A stretch of DNA of 64,000 bases from Fluctibacter halophilus (GCF_020687825.1 NZ_JAJEWP010000001.1:1396998-1460997), one strand, 5' to 3'. Shown: positions 10,874 to 20,980, numbered from the stretch's first letter. Made by a program: numbers and translations. The notes: generated from the sequence alone by a model not told the origin.

Positions 10874-11922
10874 CGGGGCAAGTCCTGCACCTCGGCTCCC
10901 CTCGGTTGTCACTCACGCTGCGCTACTACGTTGCGTTGTGTGGCTTATTACTGGGTTGTGCGCTGTTATCGCTCGGATTCGGACCCGCCGGTTGGGACTG
11001 GCAATTGGCAATAGCCTGGTTGTACCCGTCCGGATTTGACCAGTTCAGTACACTGCAACACAACGTCGTCATGCACATTCGCTTACCCCGTTTTCTTCTG
11101 GCTGTGTGCATAGGAGCGTTACTTGCGCAAACCGGCGCAGCCACACAGGCGTTATGCAGAAACCCGCTGGCGGATCCCTCTATCATCGGGGTCAGTAGTG
11201 GCGCCGCCGTGTTTGCTGTCGCAACGATCGCGTTTGCCAATCGCCTGGGGTTTAGTGCCGACCTATGGCTACCGATCACCGCATTTTTTGGTGCATTGCT
11301 CACCACATTACTGGTTTATCACTTATCACGCAGAGGCGGTCATGTGCAGGTAACCACGCTGATTTTGGTCGGGGTCGCCGTCAATGCACTGGGTTTTGCA
11401 CTGATTGGACTGATCAGTTTCTACGCCAATGACGGTGCGCTTCGGTTAATCAACTACTGGACCATGGGGTCGCTGGCCGGTGCCAGTTGGCATGGGCTTT
11501 TCAGCGCCCTCCCCCTGTTCCTCGTCGCCATCATCGGGTTGCTGCGATTACGCGAGCCTCTAAGTTTATTGCTGTTAGGTGAACATGAAGCGCGTAGCCT
11601 TGGCGTCAACATTGCACGTCTGAAATCCCATACGGTGTTGCTGGTTGCGTTAGGTGTCGGTGCCGCTGTCGCAGTCAGTGGCCTGATCGGATTTATCGGC
11701 TTGGTTGTGCCACACATGTGTCGTCTGCTCGTGGGTAGTCATCTCAGCGCACTGATGCCAATCAGTGTATTGACCGGGGCGGTTGTTATGCTGTTGGCAG
11801 ATTGGCTGGCCCGGATTGTGGTCACTCCGGCAGAGCTGCCCATTGGTATTATTACAGCCTTTCTTGGCGCACCTTTGTTCATCTATTTGCTTCATCGCCA
11901 ACAAGGAGTGCAGCATGCTTGA
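10870..11922 (+). CDS. hmuU: Haem ABC transporter permease
   Basis: 350 residues with about ten membrane helices, FecCD/BtuC family. Family landmarks are RLPRFLLAVCIGALLAQTGA, RNPLADPSIIGVSSGAA, and the coupling-helix region GLIGFIGLVVPHMCRLLVG. It forms the inner-membrane channel with HmuV. Translation starts at a GTG overlapping the hmuT stop by four bases and ends eight bases inside hmuV, so the three genes are translationally coupled. Confidence 0.94.
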   Translation: MTGQVLHLGSPRLSLTLRYYVALCGLLLGCALLSLGFGPAGWDWQLAIAWLYPSGFDQFSTLQHNVVMHIRLPRFLLAVCIGALLAQTGAATQALCRNPLADPSIIGVSSGAAVFAVATIAFANRLGFSADLWLPITAFFGALLTTLLVYHLSRRGGHVQVTTLILVGVAVNALGFALIGLISFYANDGALRLINYWTMGSLAGASWHGLFSALPLFLVAIIGLLRLREPLSLLLLGEHEARSLGVNIARLKSHTVLLVALGVGAAVAVSGLIGFIGLVVPHMCRLLVGSHLSALMPISVLTGAVVMLLADWLARIVVTPAELPIGIITAFLGAPLFIYLLHRQQGVQHA

Positions 11923-12724
11923 AGTTTGTGGTCTGAGTGTCACTCGTCATCATCGCACACTACTCAACAACATAAACGTCTGTTTTCGGCCCGGCGAACT
12001 GTGGGTCATATTGGGTGAAAACGGCGCAGGCAAATCCACCTTACTGAGTGCCATCAGCGGATTAACACCCTATGACGGCGAGGTACGTTTCCATCAGCGC
12101 GGTCTGGATAGGTGGGCAGATAAAGCATTAGCACAACAGCGCGCCTTTATGCAGCAGCAACACGCCTTGCCGTTCGGTTTCAGTTTGCCGGAACTGGTGG
12201 CGATGGGGCGCACCCCTCATGATGAAACGGCGGATCACCGTTGGCAGCAAGCATTGCATTATCTTGAAGCCTTACAACTGCTGAATCTGACCGATCGACA
12301 CACAGACAACCTGTCAGGCGGAGAGCTGCAACGGGTCCATTTCGCCCGATGCCTGACACAGGTCAATGGTTTATCAGACGATTGCCAAGGCCGTTTACTG
12401 CTGCTGGACGAACCGACGTCAGCATTGGATTTACATCATCAGCATCGTGTCCTCAATCATACGAGGACGTTTGTTGATAAAGGCAATACGGCAGTCGTCA
12501 TTCTGCACGACCTGAATCTGGCATCCTGTTACGCCGATCACATCATGCTACTGAAACAGGGAGAACTACTGGCCATGGGAAGCACTGCTGAAGTGTTGAC
12601 CCAAAACACACTGATGGATGCCTATCACACACCGATGCACATCAGCCAACACCCTACCCTGAACCGCCCGATCATTTTTTCTGAACCACAGGAGTATCCT
12701 TATGCGAAAAACGGCACTGAATGA
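11915..12724 (+). CDS. hmuV: Haem ABC transporter ATP-binding protein
   Basis: A 269-residue ABC ATPase. It has Walker A GENGAGKST (residues 34-42), signature LSGGE (133-137), Walker B LLLLDEP (161-167) and an H-loop (VVILHDLNLA). The start is the ATG at 11915, preceded by AAGGAG. The longer upstream frame is just overlap with hmuU. The 3' end overlaps hugZ by 23 bases, which keeps transport and haem use in one Fur-controlled operon. Confidence 0.95.
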   Translation: MLEVCGLSVTRHHRTLLNNINVCFRPGELWVILGENGAGKSTLLSAISGLTPYDGEVRFHQRGLDRWADKALAQQRAFMQQQHALPFGFSLPELVAMGRTPHDETADHRWQQALHYLEALQLLNLTDRHTDNLSGGELQRVHFARCLTQVNGLSDDCQGRLLLLDEPTSALDLHHQHRVLNHTRTFVDKGNTAVVILHDLNLASCYADHIMLLKQGELLAMGSTAEVLTQNTLMDAYHTPMHISQHPTLNRPIIFSEPQEYPYAKNGTE

Positions 12725-13442
12725 AGCCAAAACACTGGTACGTCGCTGTCGAACAGGCGTCGTGTCCAGCCTGTCTTACAACTTGCGTGGCTATCCGTTT
12801 GGATCCGTCACACCGTATTACACTGACAGTCGAGGTCGAGCATACTTTTTCATCAGTGATATTGCACAACACGCCAGAAACCTTACTCACGACAATAAAA
12901 TGAGTCTGACGGTATTTCGCCAGGTTGACGACGCCGATCAGAACACCCAGGCCAGGGTAACGCTGGTAGGCGATGCACAACGCTTGACTGGAAAGGAACA
13001 CGACGCAGCACTTGCAACCTACCTGCAGCACTTCCCTGATGCCAAGGAGTACAGCAAAGCCCACGATTTTTGCATGTGGCGTATGGAGATTGTGCGGGTA
13101 CGGTATATTGGCGGTTTTGGCAAAATCTTCTGGCTGGAGCCCGAAGAATGGTGTGCTCTTGCGCCCGAATGGTCAATTGAAGATGCAAAACACATGATTG
13201 CACACATGAACGACGATCATGTTGACGCCTTGTCTCTGATCCTCAACCATCAGACCGGGCGTTCCGACCACAGCCCCACCATGGTCGACGTGATTGCGGA
13301 AGGTTGCTATATACGCACCGGCGATACAACCGTGTATATCCCTTTTGCCGAACCGTGTCTTTCAACCTCAGACGTTCGCAAGCAGTTGGTTCACCTGACC
13401 CAATCCGCGCGCGCTGCTCAAGGGCAAGCTATCGCTAGTTAA
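12702..13442 (+). CDS. hugZ: HugZ/HutZ family haem utilisation protein
   Basis: 246 residues. The N-terminal split-barrel flavin-reductase-like fold (residues about 1-150) is followed by a DUF2470 domain with AHMNDDHVDALSLI, which supplies a haem-ligating His in characterised members. HugZ and HutZ act in release of iron from imported haem in the cytoplasm. The gene begins inside hmuV and ends the operon. The placement directly after hmuTUV strongly supports the role. Whether it cleaves the porphyrin ring itself is debated for this family. Confidence 0.9.
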   Translation: MRKTALNEAKTLVRRCRTGVVSSLSYNLRGYPFGSVTPYYTDSRGRAYFFISDIAQHARNLTHDNKMSLTVFRQVDDADQNTQARVTLVGDAQRLTGKEHDAALATYLQHFPDAKEYSKAHDFCMWRMEIVRVRYIGGFGKIFWLEPEEWCALAPEWSIEDAKHMIAHMNDDHVDALSLILNHQTGRSDHSPTMVDVIAEGCYIRTGDTTVYIPFAEPCLSTSDVRKQLVHLTQSARAAQGQAIAS

Positions 13443-13515
13443 ACAGGCAATACAGGTATCGGTTGCGGCCCCGACGAAGCCCTCCGTTGCAACCGGTACC
13501 TGCCAAATAAAACGG

Positions 13516-13998
13516 TTACCAAGTCAACGCTGGCAACACGTGCCAGGTCAATGTCAGGGTTGAACCCATCCAAAACAGATTGAGAAACATGCGTGCTGCC
13601 ACGGGCCAACCTTGGCTGGAGAGCTTCAGTTGTTCCGTTACAATGACCACCGATGCCATGATACTGAACCACAGGGTAAACAGCAGATCCCATTTGCCCC
13701 GCAGCAGTGCAACGGCCAGGTCATGTACCGCACCACTGAGGGCGAAGGTTAGTAACAATGCCGGCGCATCGGGTATCCAGCGACGCAATGGCGCATAACT
13801 GTAACGTCCCAGATAGTAGCCCCATATCGGATTCCAGTAGCGCCAGAAACCCGCAAAACTGGATGCACCCAGGGAGCGATACAGCATATTGCCTAATGAC
13901 CCCTTGCCCCCCAGCGGCACACCATTGCGTTGCTTTACATAAGCTCGCAATGTCAATGTACGTCGTGCTGCGATAATGCACTCCTCAAATGTATTCAT
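13516..13998 (-). CDS. MBOAT/wax-synthase-like membrane protein
   Basis: A 160-residue membrane protein starting at the ATG at 13998 (MNTFEECI). It contains SFAGFWRYWNPIWGYYLGRY followed by a helix with SGAVHDL. This resembles the conserved FWxRxWN and the active-site His helix of membrane-bound O-acyltransferases and wax-synthase domains. It is far shorter than a full MBOAT (about 400 residues), so it is a minimal or partial family member. The substrate is unknown. It is convergent with hugZ and divergent from the isochorismatase-like gene. Confidence 0.6.
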   Translation of the reverse strand: MNTFEECIIAARRTLTLRAYVKQRNGVPLGGKGSLGNMLYRSLGASSFAGFWRYWNPIWGYYLGRYSYAPLRRWIPDAPALLLTFALSGAVHDLAVALLRGKWDLLFTLWFSIMASVVIVTEQLKLSSQGWPVAARMFLNLFWMGSTLTLTWHVLPALTW

Positions 13999-14156
13999 TG
14001 TGCCCGCGGGTTTAGCCCGGTGACGGTAATACTTAGCTTGCCTGACACGCCTGCCACATTCCAGTCCAAGGTGTAACAAATCCTGAACCGGTTTGGGTTG
14101 TCGTGGGACGTTGGATCAGGGACACTGAAAAAGTAGCGATAACGCAGGAGTCCCGG

Positions 14157-14705
14157 ATGCTGAATGACCAACATACTGGTTTAATGATCATTGATGTCCA
14201 AGGCGCCCTCGCCCACCGGGTCAATAACGCCGAACAATGCCTGACCAATATCAAAACCCTGATCGTAGGGGCTAAGCACCTGGGATTACCGATCATTCTG
14301 GTTGCCCATGAACCGGATAAGCTCGGCCCGGTGAACGACCATATTAGCCAATTGCTGCCGGATATCCCGCCACTCAACAAACACACCTTCAATGCCTGCG
14401 ACAACCAGCAAGTACTGGAGCATGTCAACAGCGCCAACCGCAAACAGTGGTTGGTGTGTGGTATGGAAGCCCACGTTTGTGTGTATCAAAGTGCCAGAGG
14501 CCTGCAACAACATGGATTCGAGGTTGAGGTTGTTGCTGATGCCTGTGGCTCACGTCTTGGCGACGATCACCGTATTGCCATGCAACGTATGGCAAGGTTA
14601 GGGATCGGGGTGACCGGTGTTGAAATGTGTTTGTACGAATTGATGGGCGATGCCCGCCATCCAGCCTTCAAACCGCTGCTACCACACTTTAAGAGCCGCG
14701 GCTAA
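14157..14705 (+). CDS. Isochorismatase-family cysteine hydrolase
   Basis: 182 residues of the isochorismatase-like fold. The catalytic triad can be placed: Asp13 (LMIIDVQ), Lys75 (LNKHTFNA) and Cys108 (GMEAHVCVY), the last preceded by the usual cis-peptide region. The start is the ATG at 14157 with CAGGAG upstream. Family members hydrolyse small amides or vinyl ethers. The YcaC-like arrangement here does not indicate a substrate. No siderophore synthesis genes are near, so a role in isochorismate cleavage is not supported despite the adjacent iron genes. Confidence 0.85.
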   Translation: MLNDQHTGLMIIDVQGALAHRVNNAEQCLTNIKTLIVGAKHLGLPIILVAHEPDKLGPVNDHISQLLPDIPPLNKHTFNACDNQQVLEHVNSANRKQWLVCGMEAHVCVYQSARGLQQHGFEVEVVADACGSRLGDDHRIAMQRMARLGIGVTGVEMCLYELMGDARHPAFKPLLPHFKSRG

Positions 14706-15757
14706 GGTGTTGTAACCGTCTTGTGCGCAGCGTCACTGTCTTCTATGGATTGATTCAGGTGTTCCAGGCGGGCTTTGAGGGCATCGACACGGTGTTGCAA
14801 ACGCTGCTTTTGTTCCCCATCGGATGCCGTTTTTACGTCGCTTTGTAACTGCTGCAGTGTCTCAGTCAGCTCGGCTTTTTCCCGTTCCTGAGCCTCAGCC
14901 TGTTCCGCTTTATCAAACGCCAGTGTTTCAGCCGTCGGCGCCACCGTTTCCTGCTTTTTGCCGGCCTGCGAAGGCGGCAATATTTTTTGCTCGGGTGTCA
15001 ATGGACGTTGGTTCATGAACCCGGGCGATACAATTTCAATACCGGCTCCGTGCAGGCTATCCAACACCTGACCGTACAGCGAAGAACGGGTAGAAATTAG
15101 CTGTTTGGCATCTTCCAGCAGCCCGGCAACCCGATAGGTCACCGAAAAATCGTTCAGCGCCAGAATATGCACAAAGGGTTCCTGAAGACCCGTGGCCGTG
15201 GCGGCGCCCATCAAACAGGTTTCGATTTGGCGGCGATCAACGTCATATCCCAACGACAATGTTGCCGAAATGATGGTGCCGGAACGACGAACTGTGGTGA
15301 CCGGCTGACTGATACACACGGTGTTTGGCACGGCGATCAGTTCCCGCGACTCAGTCTGGATCTCCACATCGAACAGGCCGCGCTCCGAGATACGACCGGC
15401 ATACTCGCCAATACGCACGTAGTCGCCGACCTGAAACGGCTTGGTGAATCGCAGCAACAACCCTGCCATCAGGTTGGACAACACGGTGGTAGAGGAAAAG
15501 GCCAGCATCCCGGAAATCAGAATACCCAACAGCCCTATCAATTGATTACGTGAGCTGTCCTGGATGGGTAACAGAAACAAAAGGGCCACCACCGCACACA
15601 ATGTCAGTACCAACATGCTCAACTGTCGGGGAAATTTCTGTTCGTTGCCCATGTCGGGAAAGCGAGCAATCAGTAACCAGTGAGCCAGCCCGAGGACAGT
15701 GACAATACACACGACACCGATGATCAAGGGAAGATAGGTTTCAAGCGCTGTCAGCAT
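14702..15757 (-). CDS. MscS-family mechanosensitive channel with C-terminal coiled coil
   Basis: 351 residues. There are three to four N-terminal membrane helices, then the pore-lining and beta-domain segment with LLLRFTKPFQVGDYVRIGEY and an RELIAVPNT-type stretch typical of MscS. The alpha/beta C-terminal domain is followed by a charged Gln/Glu/Lys-rich tail (about residues 265-345) that predicts a coiled coil, an addition beyond the small MscS core. It opens under membrane tension to release solutes. It overlaps the convergent isochorismatase gene by four bases. Confidence 0.9.
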   Translation of the reverse strand: MLTALETYLPLIIGVVCIVTVLGLAHWLLIARFPDMGNEQKFPRQLSMLVLTLCAVVALLFLLPIQDSSRNQLIGLLGILISGMLAFSSTTVLSNLMAGLLLRFTKPFQVGDYVRIGEYAGRISERGLFDVEIQTESRELIAVPNTVCISQPVTTVRRSGTIISATLSLGYDVDRRQIETCLMGAATATGLQEPFVHILALNDFSVTYRVAGLLEDAKQLISTRSSLYGQVLDSLHGAGIEIVSPGFMNQRPLTPEQKILPPSQAGKKQETVAPTAETLAFDKAEQAEAQEREKAELTETLQQLQSDVKTASDGEQKQRLQHRVDALKARLEHLNQSIEDSDAAHKTVTTP

Positions 15758-15825
15758 GCACGACCCGTTTGGTTGTTGTCAGTGATAAACACAGCATAGG
15801 TGACTTTTTCAAGCGCTGAAACGAA

Positions 15826-15853
15826 AAACGGCGAGCATCCTGCTCGCCGTTTC
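15826..15853 (-). terminator. Rho-independent terminator of thrS-infC-rpmI-rplT
   Basis: A 12-bp stem (AAACGGCGAGCA with TGCTCGCCGTTT) has a three-base loop and a T run on the minus strand, 30 bases after the rplT stop. It closes the translation operon before the unrelated genes downstream. Confidence 0.9.
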
Positions 15854-15882
15854 CCGAAAGAACTTAAACTTAATGTTAAATA

Positions 15883-16242
<360 letters not shown>

Positions 16243-16255
16243 TCAGTCTCCTCTC

Positions 16256-16453
16256 TTACACGTAAGGCAGCATGCGTTGGATCAACGCTGTATCTGCATC
16301 ATGGGCCAATTTCTTGCCACGCAAGTGACGTTTACGCTTAGAGCTCTTCTTGGTCAGAATGTGACGCAAGTGAGACTGTTTGCTCTTGAAACGACCAGAC
16401 GCTGTTTTACGAAAGCGTTTGGCAGCTCCACGGTTGGTTTTCATTTTAGGCAT
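16256..16453 (-). CDS. rpmI: 50S ribosomal protein L35
   Basis: 65 residues, very basic ([20 protein letters not shown]), full length. It is the middle gene of infC-rpmI-rplT and follows infC after a 126-base spacer that contains a marked stem-loop. Confidence 0.99.
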   Translation of the reverse strand: MPKMKTNRGAAKRFRKTASGRFKSKQSHLRHILTKKSSKRKRHLRGKKLAHDADTALIQRMLPYV

Positions 16454-16530
16454 TGCTAAAACTCCGCATTGGTTAGTTCACCACCTTGTTTGCAGTGCAA
16501 GGGGTGTTGTTTACAACGTGTAACTCGGTG

Positions 16531-16564
16531 AAACAGGGTGCAGACCGACGAATCGGCCCTGTTT
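16531..16564 (-). promoter_or_regulatory. Stem-loop in the infC-rpmI spacer, possible L20 autoregulatory leader
   Basis: An 8-bp outer stem (AAACAGGG with CCCTGTTT) encloses a six-base asymmetric bulge and a 4-bp inner stem (CCGA with TCGG) closed by a CGAA loop, in the rpmI leader. L20 represses rpmI through leader RNA structures in characterised bacteria. Assigning that job here is inference from position and shape. Confidence 0.4.
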
Positions 16565-16579
16565 ACTTGTAAACCAGAG

Positions 16580-17119
16580 CTACTTCTTAATGGGTGCAAG
16601 CACCATGATCATTTGTCGACCTTCCACCTTACGGGGGAAAGACTCACAATTGGCAATGTCTTCCAACTCGGTTTTAACCCGGTTGAGCAGTTCAATGCCG
16701 ATCTCTTGGTGCGCCATTTCACGTCCGCGGAAACGGATCGTGACTTTGGCTTTATCACCACCTTCTAAAAAGCGACGCAGGTTGCGCAGTTTGACCTGGT
16801 AGTCGCCTTCATCAGTGCCAGGGCGAAATTTAATCTCCTTGACCTGAATTTGCTTCTGCTTTTTCTTTTGCTCTTTTTGAGCCTTGCTTTTTTCGAACAG
16901 GAATTTGCCGTAGTCCATTACTTTACAGACAGGCGGCTCTGCATTCGGGCTAATTTCAACCAAGTCCAGGTTTGCTTCTTCCGCGGTGTCTATTGCTTCA
17001 CTCAGTGTTACTACACCAATTTGTTCACCGTCTTTGCCAATCAAACGAACTTCACGTGATGTGATTTGATCGTTAATCCGGGCTTTATCGCCCTGAGCCT
17101 TATTGTTAGCGCCTTTAAT
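16580..17119 (-). CDS. infC: Translation initiation factor IF-3 (AUU start)
   Basis: 179 residues. No ATG lies at the expected N-terminus. Extending the frame upstream gives an ATT codon at 17117-17119 followed by [18 protein letters not shown], with GGAGG at 17128-17132, eight bases away. AUU is the known autoregulatory start of infC, because IF-3 itself discriminates against it. The body is standard: [13 protein letters not shown]-type region ([16 protein letters not shown]), linker [21 protein letters not shown]-terminal domain ending [12 protein letters not shown]. The frame is commonly mis-started at the internal ATG at 17044. Confidence 0.96.
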   Translation of the reverse strand: MKGANNKAQGDKARINDQITSREVRLIGKDGEQIGVVTLSEAIDTAEEANLDLVEISPNAEPPVCKVMDYGKFLFEKSKAQKEQKKKQKQIQVKEIKFRPGTDEGDYQVKLRNLRRFLEGGDKAKVTIRFRGREMAHQEIGIELLNRVKTELEDIANCESFPRKVEGRQMIMVLAPIKK

Positions 17120-17281
17120 ATGCTATTCCTCCAAGCAATTTAACGTACAAGTACTTGAACACCAGCCTGGCGAACAAGCAAAAGGCGATGAAGGCATCCC
17201 CTTCACCGCGCAGAAATTCAATACTGTCGTACTGAACAGGAACGATACTCCATTCGTTCCCGATGTGCCCAGTGACGGGCA

Positions 17282-19198
17282 CTAGCTAATCGTTTTCTCG
17301 GCAATTTCGCAACGAACCTTGTCAATAAAGGCTTCAATGCTCATGCTACCGAGGTCTTCACCTTTTCGTGTCCGCACTGCAACCTGGCCGGATTCCATCT
17401 CTTTATCACCGACAACCAGCAAATACGGCACACGGCGAAGTGTGTGCTCGCGGATTTTAAAGCCAATCTTCTCATTTCTCAAGTCAGAGTTTGCTCTAAA
17501 TCCGTTTTCCTGCAGTTTTTCTTCCACCTGACGGGCATAATCGGCCTGTTTATCGGTGATATCCATCACCACCATCTGCACAGGTGCCAGCCACAACGGG
17601 AAAAAGCCGGCATATTCTTCGGTCAGGATACCGATAAAGCGTTCCAGTGAGCCCAATGTTGCACGGTGGATCATCACCGGGACTTTACGCTCACCGTCTT
17701 CAGCCACATAAGTGGAGCCGAGACGACCAGGCATTGAGAAGTCCAGTTGCACCGTACCGCACTGCCAGGCGCGGTCGAGACAATCATGCAGGGTAAATTC
17801 AATCTTAGGTCCGTAGAATGCTCCCTCACCCGGTTGATACTCGAAATCAATGTCATTGGCTTTCAGTGCATCGGCCAGGTTCTGTTCGGCTTTATCCCAG
17901 ATTTCGTCGGAGCCCACGCGCTTTTCAGGGCGGGTAGACAGTTTCACCACGATCTTTTCAAAACCGAAATCTTTGTACACTTCGTACACCATCTGAATAC
18001 AGCGGCTGACCTCATCCTGGATCTGCTCTTCGGTACAGAAGATGTGGGCATCATCCTGGGTAAACCCGCGCACGCGCATCAGGCCGTGCAATGCGCCAGA
18101 CGGCTCATTACGGTGGCAGCATCCAAATTCAGCCATGCGCAGGGGCAGATCACGGTAGGATTTCAGGCCCTGGTTAAAAATTTGCACATGGCCCGGACAG
18201 TTCATCGGCTTGATCGCATACTCACGCTTTTCCGATTCTGTCGTAAACATGTTCTCGGCATATTTATCCCAGTGACCGGATTTCTCCCACAGTACACGGT
18301 CCATCATCAGCGGGCCTTTCACCTCACCAAATCCGAACTTGCGTTGTTTTACCCGAATGTATTTTTCCAATTCGGTGTAGATACTCCAGCCATCCTGATG
18401 CCAGAACACCATACCCGGTGCTTCTTCCTGCCAATGGAACAGATTCAGGGTTTTGCCGATTTTCCGGTGATCACGCTTTTCCGCTTCTTCTAGCCGTTGC
18501 AGGTAAGCTTTTAGCTGCTTTTTGTCGGCCCAGGCGGTGCCATAAATGCGTTGCAGCATTTTATTGTCACTGTTGCCGCGCCAATAGGCACCGGCCATTT
18601 TCTGGATCTTGAAGTGATGACAGAAACGCATATTTGGCACGTGCGGTCCACGGCACATGTCAACGTATTCTTCATGATGGTACAGACCCGGCTGATCATC
18701 TTTGCTGATGTTTTCGTCCAGGATCTCGATTTTGTAGCTTTCACCGCGCTCGGCAAAGGTATCCCGGGCCTGTTGCCAACTGACGGTTTTCTTGATCACG
18801 TCATAGTTGGTTTTGGCCAATTCGAGCATGCGTTTTTCCAGTGCCTGCAAATCCTCATCAGTGAGGCTGTGCTCCATGTCAACGTCATAATAGAAGCCGT
18901 TATCAATCACAGGACCAATGGCCATTTTGGTATCCGGCCAAAGCTGTTTGATGGCGTGGCCGAGCAAATGAGCGCAGGAATGGCGGATGATTTCCAACCC
19001 TTCATCGTTTTTGGCGGTGATGATTTCCAGTTTGGCATCCGATGTGATCATGTCACAGGCGTCTACCAGGGTACCGTCGACTTTGCCGGCAATGGTGGCT
19101 TTGGCGAGGCCAGGGCCGATATCGTTAGCGACATCCATCACGGAAACGGGGTGTTCAAACTGGCGTTGACTGCCATCAGGAAGGGTGATTGTTACCAT
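17282..19198 (-). CDS. thrS: Threonyl-tRNA synthetase
   Basis: 638 residues, full length. It has an N-terminal TGS domain (residues about 1-61), an editing domain (about 62-225, with [10 protein letters not shown]), a class II catalytic core (GHVQIFNQ, motif 2 [20 protein letters not shown], zinc ligands Cys and His) and a C-terminal anticodon-binding domain. It charges tRNA-Thr and is first in thrS-infC-rpmI-rplT. The long leader upstream contains a terminator-like hairpin at 19289-19312, which hints at leader control. Confidence 0.98.
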   Translation of the reverse strand: MVTITLPDGSQRQFEHPVSVMDVANDIGPGLAKATIAGKVDGTLVDACDMITSDAKLEIITAKNDEGLEIIRHSCAHLLGHAIKQLWPDTKMAIGPVIDNGFYYDVDMEHSLTDEDLQALEKRMLELAKTNYDVIKKTVSWQQARDTFAERGESYKIEILDENISKDDQPGLYHHEEYVDMCRGPHVPNMRFCHHFKIQKMAGAYWRGNSDNKMLQRIYGTAWADKKQLKAYLQRLEEAEKRDHRKIGKTLNLFHWQEEAPGMVFWHQDGWSIYTELEKYIRVKQRKFGFGEVKGPLMMDRVLWEKSGHWDKYAENMFTTESEKREYAIKPMNCPGHVQIFNQGLKSYRDLPLRMAEFGCCHRNEPSGALHGLMRVRGFTQDDAHIFCTEEQIQDEVSRCIQMVYEVYKDFGFEKIVVKLSTRPEKRVGSDEIWDKAEQNLADALKANDIDFEYQPGEGAFYGPKIEFTLHDCLDRAWQCGTVQLDFSMPGRLGSTYVAEDGERKVPVMIHRATLGSLERFIGILTEEYAGFFPLWLAPVQMVVMDITDKQADYARQVEEKLQENGFRANSDLRNEKIGFKIREHTLRRVPYLLVVGDKEMESGQVAVRTRKGEDLGSMSIEAFIDKVRCEIAEKTIS

Positions 19199-19288
19199 CT
19201 TTTGTCCTTTTCACAGTGGTGACGCCTACCAAGCGCCACTTGCGTTATATGCCGACCGTGTATTATCACGTCGAGCGGTTACATCAAT

Positions 19289-19312
19289 AAAAAAACACCC
19301 GGAGTTGGGTGC
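19289..19312 (-). terminator. Terminator-like hairpin in the region upstream of thrS
   Basis: A CACCC/GGGTG stem followed on the minus strand by seven T lies about 90 bases before the thrS start. No minus-strand gene lies upstream for it to terminate, so it is either an attenuator of thrS or the end of an unseen short transcript. Confidence 0.5.
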
Positions 19313-19388
19313 CTGAGATCATTTTGCTTTCGCGTTGGCTCTGCTACCATCAGAGCACCTGTGCATAATAGCGAAAAACGCCGTCGTG

Positions 19389-20024
19389 ATGCAATTATTC
19401 CCCCGCCTGATCGTCACTTTATTAGTAGTGATATCTTCCCTCGCTCACGCAGACAACACTGAGTGGACGCTGAAACAGGACGAAAACGCGGTCAAAACCT
19501 ATACCCGTAACGATCCGGTACTGGGCTTCCAGGTCAAAATAGAGACCTCGGTCAACGCGTCACCGTTAGCGCTGTTGCAGTTGTTGGATGATACCGACAA
19601 CGGGCCTCGCTGGATTGCCAATGCACGCAAGATTGACATCATCGAATGGTTTGGACAGGCCGAGCGAACGGTGCATACCTATTTCAAATCGCCCTGGCCT
19701 TTCAATGATCGCGACATGGTCACCCACTCCACCGCCACCTGGCTTATTCCAGAGCGGCACGTGCGCATTCAGATCCGTGACGTCGGCGATCAACATGCGC
19801 TGCTACCCCATTACGTACGAATGCATGGGGTTAAGGGTCAATGGGATGCTCAGCTGGATGCACAAGGGCTGTTAAACATCCAGTACGTTGGCAGTGCCAA
19901 TGCCGGCGGGATGTTGCCTGAATGGATTGCAAACAAAATGATGGCAACCTTTGCTCACCAGACCTTCGTCGCCCTGCGAGAAAATATTACCCGCCCGGTT
20001 TATCAGCAACAAATTACGGAATGA
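19389..20024 (+). CDS. Exported START-domain lipid-binding-like protein
   Basis: 211 residues. It has a signal peptide (MQLFPRLIVTLLVVISSLAHA) and then a START-like helix-grip fold. Diagnostic-looking segments are WTLKQDENAVKTYTR at the mature N-terminus and RTVHTYFKSPWPFNDRDMV, which is common in bacterial START proteins. The start is ATG 19389, and the frame upstream has no supporting ribosome site. Bacterial members are exported and their ligands are mostly unknown. The gene stands alone between thrS and a kinase. Confidence 0.78.
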   Translation: MQLFPRLIVTLLVVISSLAHADNTEWTLKQDENAVKTYTRNDPVLGFQVKIETSVNASPLALLQLLDDTDNGPRWIANARKIDIIEWFGQAERTVHTYFKSPWPFNDRDMVTHSTATWLIPERHVRIQIRDVGDQHALLPHYVRMHGVKGQWDAQLDAQGLLNIQYVGSANAGGMLPEWIANKMMATFAHQTFVALRENITRPVYQQQITE

Positions 20025-20119
20025 TATAAGCACGGCCTCATTGATAGTGAATTCGACCAACGCGCGACAAAACGCTGTTCCATACTGAAATCAATCTTTC
20101 GGCAGCCATGGCGGTAACC

Positions 20120-20980
20120 ATGTGGCATTTCATCAGTGAGCAAATCAGTGACAACGTCGGACACGACTTTATTTGTGACGACATCCGCGAAGTAAAGCAA
20201 GGCGACACCCACAAGGCGTACAAGATATCCGATGGCCGTCACCGCTATTTCATCAAGCTCAATGACAGCGGTCAGTTGGCCAACTTCAGCGCCGAAGCTG
20301 AAGGATTAAGTCACCTCAAAGCCTGCGAGGTGATGCGCGTACCAACGGTTATCTGTCACGGAGTAGTCGAAGATCACAGTTTTCTGGTGCTGGAACACAT
20401 CACCATGCAAGACGGCGATAAAGACGATTGGTTCACCTTTGGGCAGCAACTGGCACTGTTGCACAAAAACCAGACTCAGGAAATGTACGGCTGGCAGGAC
20501 GATAACTACATCGGACAAACTCCCCAACCCAATCAATGGCACAAAAAATGGGCGCGTTTTTTCGCCGAACAGCGTATCGGTTACATGCTGCAATTGTTGG
20601 CAGAGCGCGGAGAATCACTGCCTGACATCGATCGTTGTGTTGAAGCCACAGAGCGCCTGCTGCACGGTCACCAGCCAGTCGCCAGTCTCTTGCACGGCGA
20701 TCTGTGGTCGGGAAATACCGGGTTTCATCAACATCAAGCGGTGTTGTTCGATCCTGCCATGTACTACGGTGATCGCGAGGCGGACATTGCCATGACAGAA
20801 CTGTTTGGTAAATTTCCACAGGCATTTTATGACGGCTACAACGACCAATGGGCACTTGATGAGCACTATAGCTATCGCAAACCCGTGTACCAGCTTTATC
20901 ATATTCTTAATCATGCGGTGATGTTTGGTGGCCAGTACCTGACATCTGCGAAGGCAACACTGAACACCCTTGATGCTTGA
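20120..20980 (+). CDS. Fructosamine kinase family protein
   Basis: 286 residues of the fructosamine-3-kinase/YniA family, a protein-kinase-like fold. N-terminal GDTHKAYKISDGRHRYFIKLN supplies the nucleotide loop and Lys. The C-terminal SLLHGDLWSGNTGF holds the catalytic Asp, followed by a metal-binding DPAMYYGDREADIAM. Family enzymes phosphorylate glycated amines so that proteins or metabolites are deglycated. An in-frame ATG at 20108 precedes the chosen start (MWHFISEQIS), which matches the family N-terminus better. It is followed closely by the pteridine reductase gene. Confidence 0.85.
   Translation: MWHFISEQISDNVGHDFICDDIREVKQGDTHKAYKISDGRHRYFIKLNDSGQLANFSAEAEGLSHLKACEVMRVPTVICHGVVEDHSFLVLEHITMQDGDKDDWFTFGQQLALLHKNQTQEMYGWQDDNYIGQTPQPNQWHKKWARFFAEQRIGYMLQLLAERGESLPDIDRCVEATERLLHGHQPVASLLHGDLWSGNTGFHQHQAVLFDPAMYYGDREADIAMTELFGKFPQAFYDGYNDQWALDEHYSYRKPVYQLYHILNHAVMFGGQYLTSAKATLNTLDA

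Noticed and set aside
14157-14705. Siderophore-linked isochorismatase role for the hydrolase next to the iron genes
   Set aside because: No isochorismate synthase or peptide synthetase gene is nearby and the protein is the short YcaC-like type, so only the family is stated.
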